Positions 17,207 to 25,163 of a DNA stretch of 64,000 nt are shown piece by piece. The position numbers and the translations under genes were made by a program. Source of the stretch: Sulfuricurvum sp. (lineage in GTDB: Bacteria > Campylobacterota > Campylobacteria > Campylobacterales > Sulfurimonadaceae); the NCBI GenBank assembly GCA_030694265.1, contig JAUXYP010000001.1:186001-250000 (forward strand), read 5' to 3'. The notes beneath the pieces are model-generated. The model saw nothing but the letters and a program-made list of their open reading frames with translations, was not told where the DNA came from and ran no database searches. The first letter of the stretch is position 1, and each line of letters opens with the position of its first letter.

Positions 17207-17932
17207 ATGCAAAAAATCATTATTAATCAAAAATATTACGGCACCATCGAATTAGACAACAGCGATGAGGCTGCACGCGTCTTTTCCAAAGTTAAAAATG
17301 CATTCGGATCAGGCAAGACGATGGAAATCGCCCTTCTTTTCCCTCATTATAAACTCAAAGCGCTGGGCAGCTATCAAAAGGGCGGTGCACGGCAGGAATT
17401 ACTTGACATCGAGCTGTACATTGCTCTGGGAGCTATTTTGCGATTCGATACTTCCGATGCGCTGAAGCTCAAGAACTCGATTGAGCTGACCAACGATATC
17501 GCCCATAACCACTATAATATCTCTAAGCGTTTGACGTTGATCAATAAACCAAAAGTGACGCATTCAAAAGAACATTATCTCTTCTGGGACATCGAGAATT
17601 TCTCGAATATTGGATCGATGTTCAACGACGTGATTGAAAAATATGATATTCCTGACAATCGGATTTATGTGGTTGCCAATCCCGATTCTCTTTATTTGTT
17701 TAGAGCCGAATGGGAAGCGGATTTGTACGATTATAAAAAGACGCTCAACTCGTTTAATTTTACCAAATGTGATCATGGAAAAAATGTGGCGGATGATGTG
17801 CTGTTAGCGAGCTTCAAAGGACTCTCCTTGCGCAATGCCAATGTCTATCTCATGACGTTTGACCGTGAGCTCAAAGAGCGATTTACTGAGGCTACGCATG
17901 TCAGCAATAACCTTTTTATATTGGAAAAATAA
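17207..17932 (+). CDS. NYN/PIN-like domain protein of unknown function
   Basis: The 241-residue protein has an N-terminal half I do not recognise and a C-terminal half (about 122-240) resembling NYN domains, the PIN-fold nucleases. The acidic residues expected of that fold are present: D128 and N131 in FWDIENF, D196/D197 in NVADDVLLASF and D219 in LMTFDREL. Such proteins often cleave RNA, but no substrate can be inferred. No membrane segment or signal is seen. It stands between the cation ATPase and tex, 18 bases before the latter, so it may be co-transcribed with Tex, an RNA-binding transcription factor. The fold call is by motif only. Confidence 0.7.
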   Translation: MQKIIINQKYYGTIELDNSDEAARVFSKVKNAFGSGKTMEIALLFPHYKLKALGSYQKGGARQELLDIELYIALGAILRFDTSDALKLKNSIELTNDIAHNHYNISKRLTLINKPKVTHSKEHYLFWDIENFSNIGSMFNDVIEKYDIPDNRIYVVANPDSLYLFRAEWEADLYDYKKTLNSFNFTKCDHGKNVADDVLLASFKGLSLRNANVYLMTFDRELKERFTEATHVSNNLFILEK

Positions 17933-17950
17933 ACTCAATTTAGGAACCTA

Positions 17951-20065
17951 ATGACCCCTCTTATCACTTTACTGCACGAAAAAACCGGCATATCCAAAAC
18001 CAACATCGAATCGATCTTAAAACTCCTCGATGAAGGATCAACGATCCCCTTTATCGCCCGCTACCGCAAAGAGATGACGGGCGGTGCTACGGACGAACAG
18101 TTACGAGCGTTTGAAACCGTTTATGCCTACTCGAAAAAGCTGTTGGAGCGCAAAGAGGAGGTGATGCGTCTGATAGAGGAGCGGGGAACATTGACGAGTG
18201 ACCTGCAAGCACGTATCAAAGATGCTCAGACACTGCAAGTGCTCGAAGATATTTATCGCCCATTCAAAGAGAAAAAAAACACCCGTGCGGCATCGGCAAT
18301 CGCGGCAGGGCTGGAGCCGTTGGCCAATATCTTGGAAAGCGGCCGATTGGAAACGACCGAGTTTAAACGCAAAGCGCAGGAGTTTGTCAAAGGTTCTGTT
18401 GAGAGTGTGAACGATGCGATTAAAGGGGCACAGGATATTCTCGCAGAGCTGTACAGCGATGATCCAAAAGAGCGGGATTATTGGCGAAAACAGCTGGAAG
18501 GGTATTCCTCTTTTGAGATCAAAGCGGCTAAGGGACTCAAAGAAGAGGGGTTATTCGCGAAGCTCGCTGGCAAATCGGAGCGTATCGGTTCGATCCCATC
18601 TCACCGTTATCTCGCCATTATGCGAGGTGTGAGTGAAAAAGAACTGACGGTTAAAATAACGCATGAGATGGATCGTGTTGAAAATGCCATTAAACAGTAC
18701 CGAATACCGAGAAATGCTGCCAGCAGTCGAGAACTGTTGTTAGAAGCATATCTGGACGGATTCAAACGGCTGTTATTTCCCTCGCTTGAGCGTGAAATAC
18801 ATGGCATTATCAAAGAGCGCTCAGACCTCCAAGCCATCCGTACGTTTGGCAAAAACCTCACACAGCTGTTAGGTTCACCTCCCGTTACCAAACGGGTGAT
18901 ATTGGGGGCGGATCCTGCGTATCGTACGGGATGCAAGCTCGCGGTTGTGGATGAACATGGAACGTATCTCGCGCACGCAGTGATCTATCCGACTCCTCCG
19001 GTGAGTGATTATGCGGCATCGGCAAAGGTGATCAAAGAGTTAGCTCAAAAATACACTATCACAGGTGTCGCAATCGGAAATGGAACGGCTTCGAGAGAGA
19101 CACAGGAGTTTTTTGCACAGGTGAATAAAGAGGAGGGACTTAACCTCTCTTATACGGTGGTCTCGGAAGCGGGAGCATCGGTCTATTCTGCCTCAAAAAT
19201 CGCTCAAGAAGAGTACCCGAATCTGGATGTAACGATTCGTGGGGCGATTTCGATTGCTCAGCGTTTGCGTGATCCTATGGCAGCCTTGGTAAAAATCGAT
19301 CCAAAATCACTGGGAATTGGGCAGTATCAGCACGATGTTGATCAAAAACTTTTGGAAAAAAAGCTCAATGAGGTGACTGAAGATTTGGTGAATCGTATCG
19401 GCGTTGATCCTAACAGCGCTTCGGTTTCGCTTCTATCGTATGTGGCAGGGGTGGGCTCAAAGTTGGCAAAGGCAATCGTAGATTACCGTGAAACAAATGG
19501 TGCATTCAAAAGTAAAAGTGAATTGCTCAAAGTCAAAGGATTGGGGGCAAAAGCGTATGAGCAGTGCGCAGGGTTCTTTCGCATACGTGAGGGGAAAAGT
19601 ATCCTTGATAACACCGGCGTTCATCCTGAGAGTTACGATGTGGCACAAACGCTTTCACGTGAGTATGATCTCTCTTCACTTAGCCAAGCTAATATAGGTG
19701 AGATTGCCCAAAAATTAGGGGTAGGGGAAGCAACACTTGGCGATATCGTTACTGAATTGCGAAAACCCGGATTTGACCCCAGAGAAACACTGCCACCGAT
19801 TATGTTTCGCTCTGATCTCACCGATATCAAAGAACTCAAAGAGGGGTCTATTGTGTCAGGGGTTGTACGTAACATCGCTGATTTCGGTGCGTTTGTGGAT
19901 ATTGGGCTCAAAAACGACGGATTGATTCACATTTCACAGATGTCCCAAAAACGTATTTCCCATCCGCTGGAAGTGTTGAGTGTCAATCAGCAGCTTTCCC
20001 GTATCCGTGTAATTGAAGTGGATGTGCAAAAAGGGAAAGTGGCACTGAGCCTTAAAGAAGAGTAA
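17951..20065 (+). CDS. tex: Tex, S1-domain RNA-binding transcription accessory protein
   Basis: The 704-residue protein matches Tex along its whole length. It has a helical N-terminus with STIPFIARYRKEMTGG, a YqgF/RNase H-like domain near 315-440 (ILGADPAYRTGCKLAVVDE), helix-hairpin-helix motifs near 495-550 (YVAGVGSKLAKAIVDY, KVKGLGAKAYEQCAG) and a C-terminal S1 domain from about 632 (SGVVRNIADFGAFVDIG). Tex binds RNA and influences transcription and gene expression broadly. It is somewhat shorter than the E. coli protein (about 770 residues). It ends seven bases from the convergent kinase/phosphatase gene, with a hairpin spanning both ends. Confidence 0.94.
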   Translation: MTPLITLLHEKTGISKTNIESILKLLDEGSTIPFIARYRKEMTGGATDEQLRAFETVYAYSKKLLERKEEVMRLIEERGTLTSDLQARIKDAQTLQVLEDIYRPFKEKKNTRAASAIAAGLEPLANILESGRLETTEFKRKAQEFVKGSVESVNDAIKGAQDILAELYSDDPKERDYWRKQLEGYSSFEIKAAKGLKEEGLFAKLAGKSERIGSIPSHRYLAIMRGVSEKELTVKITHEMDRVENAIKQYRIPRNAASSRELLLEAYLDGFKRLLFPSLEREIHGIIKERSDLQAIRTFGKNLTQLLGSPPVTKRVILGADPAYRTGCKLAVVDEHGTYLAHAVIYPTPPVSDYAASAKVIKELAQKYTITGVAIGNGTASRETQEFFAQVNKEEGLNLSYTVVSEAGASVYSASKIAQEEYPNLDVTIRGAISIAQRLRDPMAALVKIDPKSLGIGQYQHDVDQKLLEKKLNEVTEDLVNRIGVDPNSASVSLLSYVAGVGSKLAKAIVDYRETNGAFKSKSELLKVKGLGAKAYEQCAGFFRIREGKSILDNTGVHPESYDVAQTLSREYDLSSLSQANIGEIAQKLGVGEATLGDIVTELRKPGFDPRETLPPIMFRSDLTDIKELKEGSIVSGVVRNIADFGAFVDIGLKNDGLIHISQMSQKRISHPLEVLSVNQQLSRIRVIEVDVQKGKVALSLKEE

Positions 20066-20073
20066 GCTCTTCT
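20056..20073. terminator. Hairpin spanning the convergent ends of tex and the PP2C-kinase gene
   Basis: A perfect 7-base-pair stem (AGAAGAG at 20056-20062, CTCTTCT at 20067-20073) has a four-base loop that contains the tex stop codon. It is symmetric and sits where two convergent genes meet, so it could act in both directions. Neither side is followed by a strong T run, so intrinsic termination is only tentative. Confidence 0.35.
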
Positions 20074-21712
20074 ATTTGGATAATAGTAGAATGAGGGTTA
20101 GGGCCTGCGTCAGCAGTAAGATCAAAAATCCAGTTTTATAAAACGTCAGTGGTGAGCGCTCGATGAGCGGGACGCCCTTGGTAAAAAACGGTTTGACCCG
20201 TTCGGGTGATTTTAGTTCATACAAAAACTCGGAGTAGTGTACGTACCGCTCATCGGGATTAATCGCGATGGCACGCATGATGATCGAATCCAGCCACGCG
20301 GGAATGTTGCTGTTAAGTTTAATGCAGCGTTTTGGACTTTTGAACGTCGGTGTTTGAAACGGCTCAATTTCACCATAAGGAAGTGTTCCCGTGAGTGCCC
20401 AATACAGCGTTATCCCGATAGAAAATATTTCGCTAGATTCATTAATAACCCCGCCCTTAAAACGCTCAGGTGCTAGATAGCTAGGTGTTCCCGCGCGCGA
20501 GTTGAGTGAAAATATCTCGACGATGGAGCCAAAATCGACCATTTTAAAATCCACTCCTGCTTCTCCCACTTTTTTAGTGACAATGATATTTTCCGGCTTG
20601 ATATCTCCGTGTACTAACCCTAACTGCAGTAAGTGAGCCTCAGCATCGTGCAATAATTTTCCAAGCTCAATCGCACTGTCTATGGAGAGAGGACGGTTAA
20701 TCAAAAACTCTCTTAGGTTGATCCCCTCTACGAGTTCCATCATGTAATACCGCATGGTACGATTCTCAGGAACCCATGCGTGACCAAAGGCATTGTGGCT
20801 GATTTGTTTGGCATACCACGCTTCACGGACGAATTCATCGAGAGCTTGCTCATCATCTGCAGCCATCGGAAATTTCATTACAAATATGTCATTGTCTTTT
20901 GAGACTTTCCAGATACGTTTGTGTTCCATCATAGGGCTGATTAGAGTGTATCCGTCGATAATTTCACCCTCATTGAGCGTTTGAGGAATAGGGAGTTGGA
21001 TGTTCTTGATGGCATGGAGCGGATCAAGTGCTTCTATGCGAAAAATCTGAAGACTCATGTCGTCACGATTCTCGTCTTTGGCATTTTGGGCGATGTGCTG
21101 GATGATACTTTTTGCCCCCAAACCTTTTTGTAAGAGCACCGTTAAATCATTTTCTTCGATGAGATTGTAAACACCGTCACTGCAAAGAACAACAGTTTCG
21201 CCGACTGAAATCGGGATGGAGGTAATGATTAATTCTACATTTTCACTTAAACCACACGCTTTGGTTAGGACATGGGACATGTGCTCATCGTCCATCGTAT
21301 GATCGGTGGTGAGCTGTTTGAGCTCACCGTCAAGTGTCAGGAGATAAACACGTGAATCTCCGAGATTGAGGGTATAGAGGGTGTCTCCCTCAATGATTGC
21401 GAGGCAAAGAGTCGTGAGCAGTTCGATACGCTCGTATTGCGTCATTGACTCAGTAAAAAGGAGATTATTGATATGGCGGGTGAATACTTCCATTGTTTTG
21501 GGGACAGTCCATGTTTTGGGTCGCGCTTTGAACTGATCGATGAAAAATTTTACACATTGACGTGCGGCAGTACCGCCTCGGCGTGCGCTTCCGACGCCGT
21601 CACATAAAACACTGACTAATAAGGTGTTGTCGATGATGCTGAATGCACAGGCATCATCCCCTTCATAGTTTGGTTTTGGGAGAATGAATTCGGAAGATTG
21701 AAGTTGTAACAT
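20072..21712 (-). CDS. PP2C phosphatase-Ser/Thr protein kinase fusion with C-terminal membrane anchor
   Basis: The 546-residue protein carries a PP2C-type phosphatase domain (about 1-225; metal-site motifs EGDD at 17-20, CDGVG at 37-41, LGDSR at 117-121, CSDG at 177-180, RDD at 216-218). A Hanks-type kinase domain follows (about 254-510; K280, E297, HGDIKPEN at 368-375, DFG at 393-395, APE at 414-416). A single hydrophobic helix at about 525-545 anchors it with both domains in the cytoplasm. The gene begins one base after the narK stop (TAA then ATG), so the pair is co-translated. Similar fusions occur beside nitrate transporters in other proteobacteria, as I recall; reversible phosphorylation tied to nitrate uptake is the inferred role. 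All catalytic residues look intact. Confidence 0.9.
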   Translation of the reverse strand: MLQLQSSEFILPKPNYEGDDACAFSIIDNTLLVSVLCDGVGSARRGGTAARQCVKFFIDQFKARPKTWTVPKTMEVFTRHINNLLFTESMTQYERIELLTTLCLAIIEGDTLYTLNLGDSRVYLLTLDGELKQLTTDHTMDDEHMSHVLTKACGLSENVELIITSIPISVGETVVLCSDGVYNLIEENDLTVLLQKGLGAKSIIQHIAQNAKDENRDDMSLQIFRIEALDPLHAIKNIQLPIPQTLNEGEIIDGYTLISPMMEHKRIWKVSKDNDIFVMKFPMAADDEQALDEFVREAWYAKQISHNAFGHAWVPENRTMRYYMMELVEGINLREFLINRPLSIDSAIELGKLLHDAEAHLLQLGLVHGDIKPENIIVTKKVGEAGVDFKMVDFGSIVEIFSLNSRAGTPSYLAPERFKGGVINESSEIFSIGITLYWALTGTLPYGEIEPFQTPTFKSPKRCIKLNSNIPAWLDSIIMRAIAINPDERYVHYSEFLYELKSPERVKPFFTKGVPLIERSPLTFYKTGFLILLLTQALTLILLLSK

Positions 21713-22990
21713 TTATATTTTTGCTCCTGATGCTGCGCCCCATGTGGTTCTCCAGCGTGTTTTAACCAAACTGATTCCTGAAAGTGCGACGATAACCATG
21801 GTGGCAAAAATCAAAAATCCGGCAGTATAGCCATCAAAGGCTCCCTGTGACCATCCGAAAGTTTTGATTAGAGCCGTACCGCCCAATCCGCCTGCCATAC
21901 CGATGAGACCCGTCATAACGCCGATGTCTTTGCCAAAACGTTGTGGGACGAGCTGGAAGACCGCACCGTTTGCCATCCCGAGGTTTGCCATGATCAAAAA
22001 CATCACCAAAATAGCGGCCCAAAACGGTAGTGTGATAAAGGCACTAAGGCTGGAGAATACGACGATCATGCTGAAAAAGACGTAAAGTGATTTGACACCG
22101 CCCATCTTATCCGCAACTGCACCGCCAACAGGACGCAGCATCGCCCCTGCAAAGATACACAGTGCACCGAAATATCCCGCGACAACTTTGACATTGCTCT
22201 CGTTCATAATATCACTTCCAAACGCAGACATATCGGCTTGGTAGGTGTTCATCAAATAGACTTTCATGTAGTTCGCAAATCCTATGAATCCACCGAAAGA
22301 GACCGCATAAAAGAGGTTGAACCACCATGTGTCACGATCACGCATAAGTTTGAGATAATCGCCCAATTTTTTAGGATTTGGTTTGTACACGTTAGCAGGA
22401 GCATCTTTTGCCATAAACATATACGCAATGAGGACAATCAATGAAAGAACGCCGCCAACCAAGAAAACAGAAGGCCATCCCCATAGCTCCGCGATCTTAG
22501 GAGCAAAGAGAAAGTCAATCACCACACCGATGTTACCGGCACCCGCGATACCTAATACCGTCCCCTGAAGGCGTGGCGGATACCATTGACCCGCTTGTGG
22601 GAGAGCAACGGCAAACGAGGCACCGGCGAAACCAAGACCTAACGCTACAACTAACAGCTGATTGTAGGTAATCGACTCAGCACTCATGTACGCCAAAAAG
22701 AGGGTGGCTATAACAATAATCTGTGCTGCGACAGCTGTTTTTTTAGGTCCGATTTTATCCACAAAAATCCCTAATACTAAGCGTAAGATGGCTCCGGCCA
22801 AAACTGGGATAGCAAGAAGTGTAGCTTGCTGATCGTCACTCATGGTAAATCCGCGAGAGGAGAGGCTCTCTCCAATCTCAGTCGCCAGAGGTCCCAGCAT
22901 CGTCCACATCATAAAACTAAAGTCAAAATACAAGAAGGCGGAAAACAGCGTCGGCCAGTGTCCCTCTTTTTTTAAATCGGCGAATTTCAT
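21713..22990 (-). CDS. narK: NarK/NasA-type MFS nitrate/nitrite transporter
   Basis: The 425-residue protein has about twelve membrane helices and the nitrate/nitrite-porter hallmarks: the first helix with FSFMMWTMLGPLA, a GAGNIGVVIDF segment, the loop PVGGAVADKMGG and a glycine-rich GMAGGLGGT stretch. It should import nitrate (proton symport or nitrite antiport) for the assimilatory reductase encoded at 4898. An AGGAG site precedes the ATG. It is translationally adjacent to the PP2C-kinase fusion. Length fits the single-unit NarK class, not the NarK1-NarK2 fusion. Confidence 0.92.
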   Translation of the reverse strand: MKFADLKKEGHWPTLFSAFLYFDFSFMMWTMLGPLATEIGESLSSRGFTMSDDQQATLLAIPVLAGAILRLVLGIFVDKIGPKKTAVAAQIIVIATLFLAYMSAESITYNQLLVVALGLGFAGASFAVALPQAGQWYPPRLQGTVLGIAGAGNIGVVIDFLFAPKIAELWGWPSVFLVGGVLSLIVLIAYMFMAKDAPANVYKPNPKKLGDYLKLMRDRDTWWFNLFYAVSFGGFIGFANYMKVYLMNTYQADMSAFGSDIMNESNVKVVAGYFGALCIFAGAMLRPVGGAVADKMGGVKSLYVFFSMIVVFSSLSAFITLPFWAAILVMFLIMANLGMANGAVFQLVPQRFGKDIGVMTGLIGMAGGLGGTALIKTFGWSQGAFDGYTAGFLIFATMVIVALSGISLVKTRWRTTWGAASGAKI

Positions 22991-23143
22991 TCGTACTCCT
23001 ATTCGGATATTTTTATCCCAAAAGTGTACAGCATCGCACAGTTCTTTCTAGCCAATCAATTGTTCATATTTTAATCATATAGGGTCATTTATAAAGGTTT
23101 ACCAATATCAGATATAATACTCCTACTATATAAAAGGATAAAT
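22991..23143. promoter_or_regulatory. Divergent promoter region for narK (left) and the glycine-zipper gene (right)
   Basis: This is the longest gene-free gap in the window (153 bases). The rightward promoter has a perfect TATAAT at 23113-23118 and an AAAGGA ribosome site just before the ATG at 23144. Leftward, AGGAG lies five bases before the narK start and several TAAAAT-like elements are possible -10s. I checked one GG/GC pair for a sigma-54 fit and its spacing was wrong. No clear operator was seen. Confidence 0.55.
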
Positions 23144-23461
23144 ATGAAAACAATAACATTAGCAATGGTTACTTTAGCAATGGCAGCATCTGTAAATGCT
23201 GGAAATGTAGATGGCAGTGCCGTACTTGGCAGTATGGTAGGGGCTGGCGTTGGATCCGCTGTCGGTTCATCAATCGGCGGAAAAGAAGGGGCAATCATCG
23301 GTGGCGGTGCCGGTGGTGCTTTGGGTGCGGCTGTGGGCAGTACTAAAGAGTCATCATCTCGAACCGTAACGCGTGAGAGAGTGATTTACGTCGATGATCG
23401 CCATCATGATAATGGCAAGCACAAGGGACACTATAAACACCACGGGCATGACCGAGATTAA
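23144..23461 (+). CDS. Small exported glycine-zipper protein with histidine-rich tail
   Basis: The 105-residue product begins with a typical signal peptide (MKTITLAMVTLAMAASVNA, cleavage after residue 19). It continues with a glycine-zipper region at about 26-66, rich in GxxxG spacing (GSMVGAGVGSAVGSSIGG, then GGGAGGALGAAVG). The tail from about 80 is charged and contains many histidines (DDRHHDNGKHKGHYKHHGHD). Glycine-zipper proteins of this size usually sit in the outer membrane or periplasm. The histidines could bind metal, which is inference. A perfect -10 and an AAAGGA ribosome site support expression. No specific function is assigned. It converges with the diguanylate cyclase gene. Confidence 0.85.
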   Translation: MKTITLAMVTLAMAASVNAGNVDGSAVLGSMVGAGVGSAVGSSIGGKEGAIIGGGAGGALGAAVGSTKESSSRTVTRERVIYVDDRHHDNGKHKGHYKHHGHDRD

Positions 23462-23466
23462 GAGTT

Positions 23467-24408
23467 TTATTCTTCGGTATTAATAGTAAATACTTGATTC
23501 TTACTTTTATTTTTAGCTTCGTAAAGTGCTCTGTCAGCTCTTCGTAAAGAGGTTTCGAACTCTTTACCGGTGAGCTTGGACACACCAATACTCACCGTAA
23601 TATGTATTTCATTATTTTCATAAAAAAGTCGTGCTTTGTCGATGTTTTCACGGATTTTTTCGGCGATGGATTGAGCCACATTCAGCGTAGAACGATTCAG
23701 GACTATAATAAATTCATCTCCTCCAAAACGATAGGCTTTATCGCTGCTTCGAATCAAAGAAGCTATCATTCGTGCTACAAAGACGAGGGTCTTGTCTCCG
23801 GCTAAATGCGAATTTGTATCATTGATGGCTTTGAAATTATCCATGTCTATCATGAGCAAATAGCACTCTGGAACACCGTTGTTTTGTAAATTTTCTGTAA
23901 TGGATACCAAATCTTTGAACAGTTCTTTACGATTGTAAAACTTTGTGAGAGGATCGATTCGGTTCTCTTCGGTGAGGTGGTCAATGCGACTTGTCAGATT
24001 CTTGATTTGATCGTGTGCTTTGAGCAGTGCGCTAGACATGTCTGCATCCAACTGGGCGAGGTTTTCAACAATTTTGATACAATTATTGCTGAGATAATCG
24101 TCAGTGTAGCCATGAGAGGGTACCAAACGTTGGGTATGTTCATGCATTACTTTACTGATTTCTTGATTGCTTTGCATAAATGATTCAAGTGCTAATTGGG
24201 CAATTTCCAGATATTTGGTCACATCATTGGAAATTGTTTCTTGGAAGTGTGTTTCATGTCTCAGTTCATCAGAGGCTTGATTCTCAAGCAACTCGTTAAA
24301 TTCACTTTGATAGTGATTGGGTAGCGGAGAGAGTGCTTTAGAGCGTAAACTAGCCAGTACTTGGTGGCACAGTTCCCAACTCTTAGTGTTAAACTCTTGC
24401 TTATCCAT
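23467..24408 (-). CDS. Soluble diguanylate cyclase (GGDEF)
   Basis: The 313-residue protein has a helical N-terminal half of unknown type (1-135) with a short coiled linker (136-150), then a GGDEF domain. The active loop is GGDEF at 229-233, and the product-inhibition RxxD site (RSSD) is at 220-223. DPLTKFYNRKEL marks the domain start. It should make c-di-GMP and be feedback inhibited. No membrane segment is seen, so the input is cytoplasmic. It stands 53 bases from the DTW-protein gene on the same strand. Confidence 0.92.
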   Translation of the reverse strand: MDKQEFNTKSWELCHQVLASLRSKALSPLPNHYQSEFNELLENQASDELRHETHFQETISNDVTKYLEIAQLALESFMQSNQEISKVMHEHTQRLVPSHGYTDDYLSNNCIKIVENLAQLDADMSSALLKAHDQIKNLTSRIDHLTEENRIDPLTKFYNRKELFKDLVSITENLQNNGVPECYLLMIDMDNFKAINDTNSHLAGDKTLVFVARMIASLIRSSDKAYRFGGDEFIIVLNRSTLNVAQSIAEKIRENIDKARLFYENNEIHITVSIGVSKLTGKEFETSLRRADRALYEAKNKSKNQVFTINTEE

Positions 24409-24461
24409 TGCTCTTAATCCTAAAACAAATCTTTATAAAACAGTATAGCTTATTAAATTGG

Positions 24462-25130
24462 TTAATTGTCTCTTGTTCTGAATCTTTTAGTACTTTTATA
24501 AGCATTTGTGGTTTTAGAGATACACTGGATTTGATAGTCCACCATGGATAAAAAAGGATCTAAAAAAGAGTCCAGTGCGCATTGCTCGATTGTTTCAATT
24601 TCATGCGCGGTGAGTAATTCTAATATAGTGAGGGTTGATTCCATCGTGGAGAGGCAAAACTCTTTGGGCTGCTCTTTGATTTGAAATTGGGATGTTTTGG
24701 AATGGGTGAAACTCAGTTTTGGCAAGCATTGCAGATTTTGACTCAAGCGCAGTATTTTCATCGAACATGGCCAGGTAGAATCGATGATGAAAATGATTAA
24801 TTGGCGATTTTTAAGTTCGATTTTTTGTGTGTTGAGATGAATGCTCTCTTCCCCGGGATAGAGAACATAACAGCAATTATGAGGATTATCAATGAGTGCA
24901 TTAATGGCTTTATGATCGCTAAAATCAACATCAATATATAGTTCTGAATTTGGAAGAGAGAGATGGGTCAGTCTGCCGGTACCGTTTTTGGTCTTTTTAA
25001 ACTCTTTGGGGTGCATCAGGATAACAAATTTCGTATTGGTTGAGATAGGGTTTACGGATGCGCACATGCACAGATTCATAGGGCGATAACAGTGATAGCA
25101 TGTGGCTCTCGTTTCTATTATGGGTTCCAC
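24462..25130 (-). CDS. DTW-domain protein, probable tRNA-uridine aminocarboxypropyltransferase
   Basis: The 222-residue protein has an N-terminal zinc-knuckle-like cluster (CYHCYRPMNLCMC at 11-23), the LMHPKEFKKTKNGTGRL segment and the family signature DSTWPCSMKIL. DTW proteins such as TapT install the acp3U modification in tRNA using SAM. The family match is clear; the exact target nucleotide is not visible. It lies between two diguanylate cyclase genes on the same strand with no evident functional link to them. Confidence 0.85.
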   Translation of the reverse strand: MEPIIETRATCYHCYRPMNLCMCASVNPISTNTKFVILMHPKEFKKTKNGTGRLTHLSLPNSELYIDVDFSDHKAINALIDNPHNCCYVLYPGEESIHLNTQKIELKNRQLIIFIIDSTWPCSMKILRLSQNLQCLPKLSFTHSKTSQFQIKEQPKEFCLSTMESTLTILELLTAHEIETIEQCALDSFLDPFLSMVDYQIQCISKTTNAYKSTKRFRTRDN

Positions 25131-25163
25131 AATTTCTCTTGAATTTTTTTGACAGTATACCGC

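Noticed and set aside
20072-21712. Could the PP2C-kinase protein be two genes?
   Set aside because: The frame is continuous for 546 residues with no start or ribosome site between the domains; it is a real fusion.
22991-23143. Possible sigma-54 site upstream of narK
   Set aside because: A GG...GC pair is present but the spacing does not fit the -24/-12 rule.
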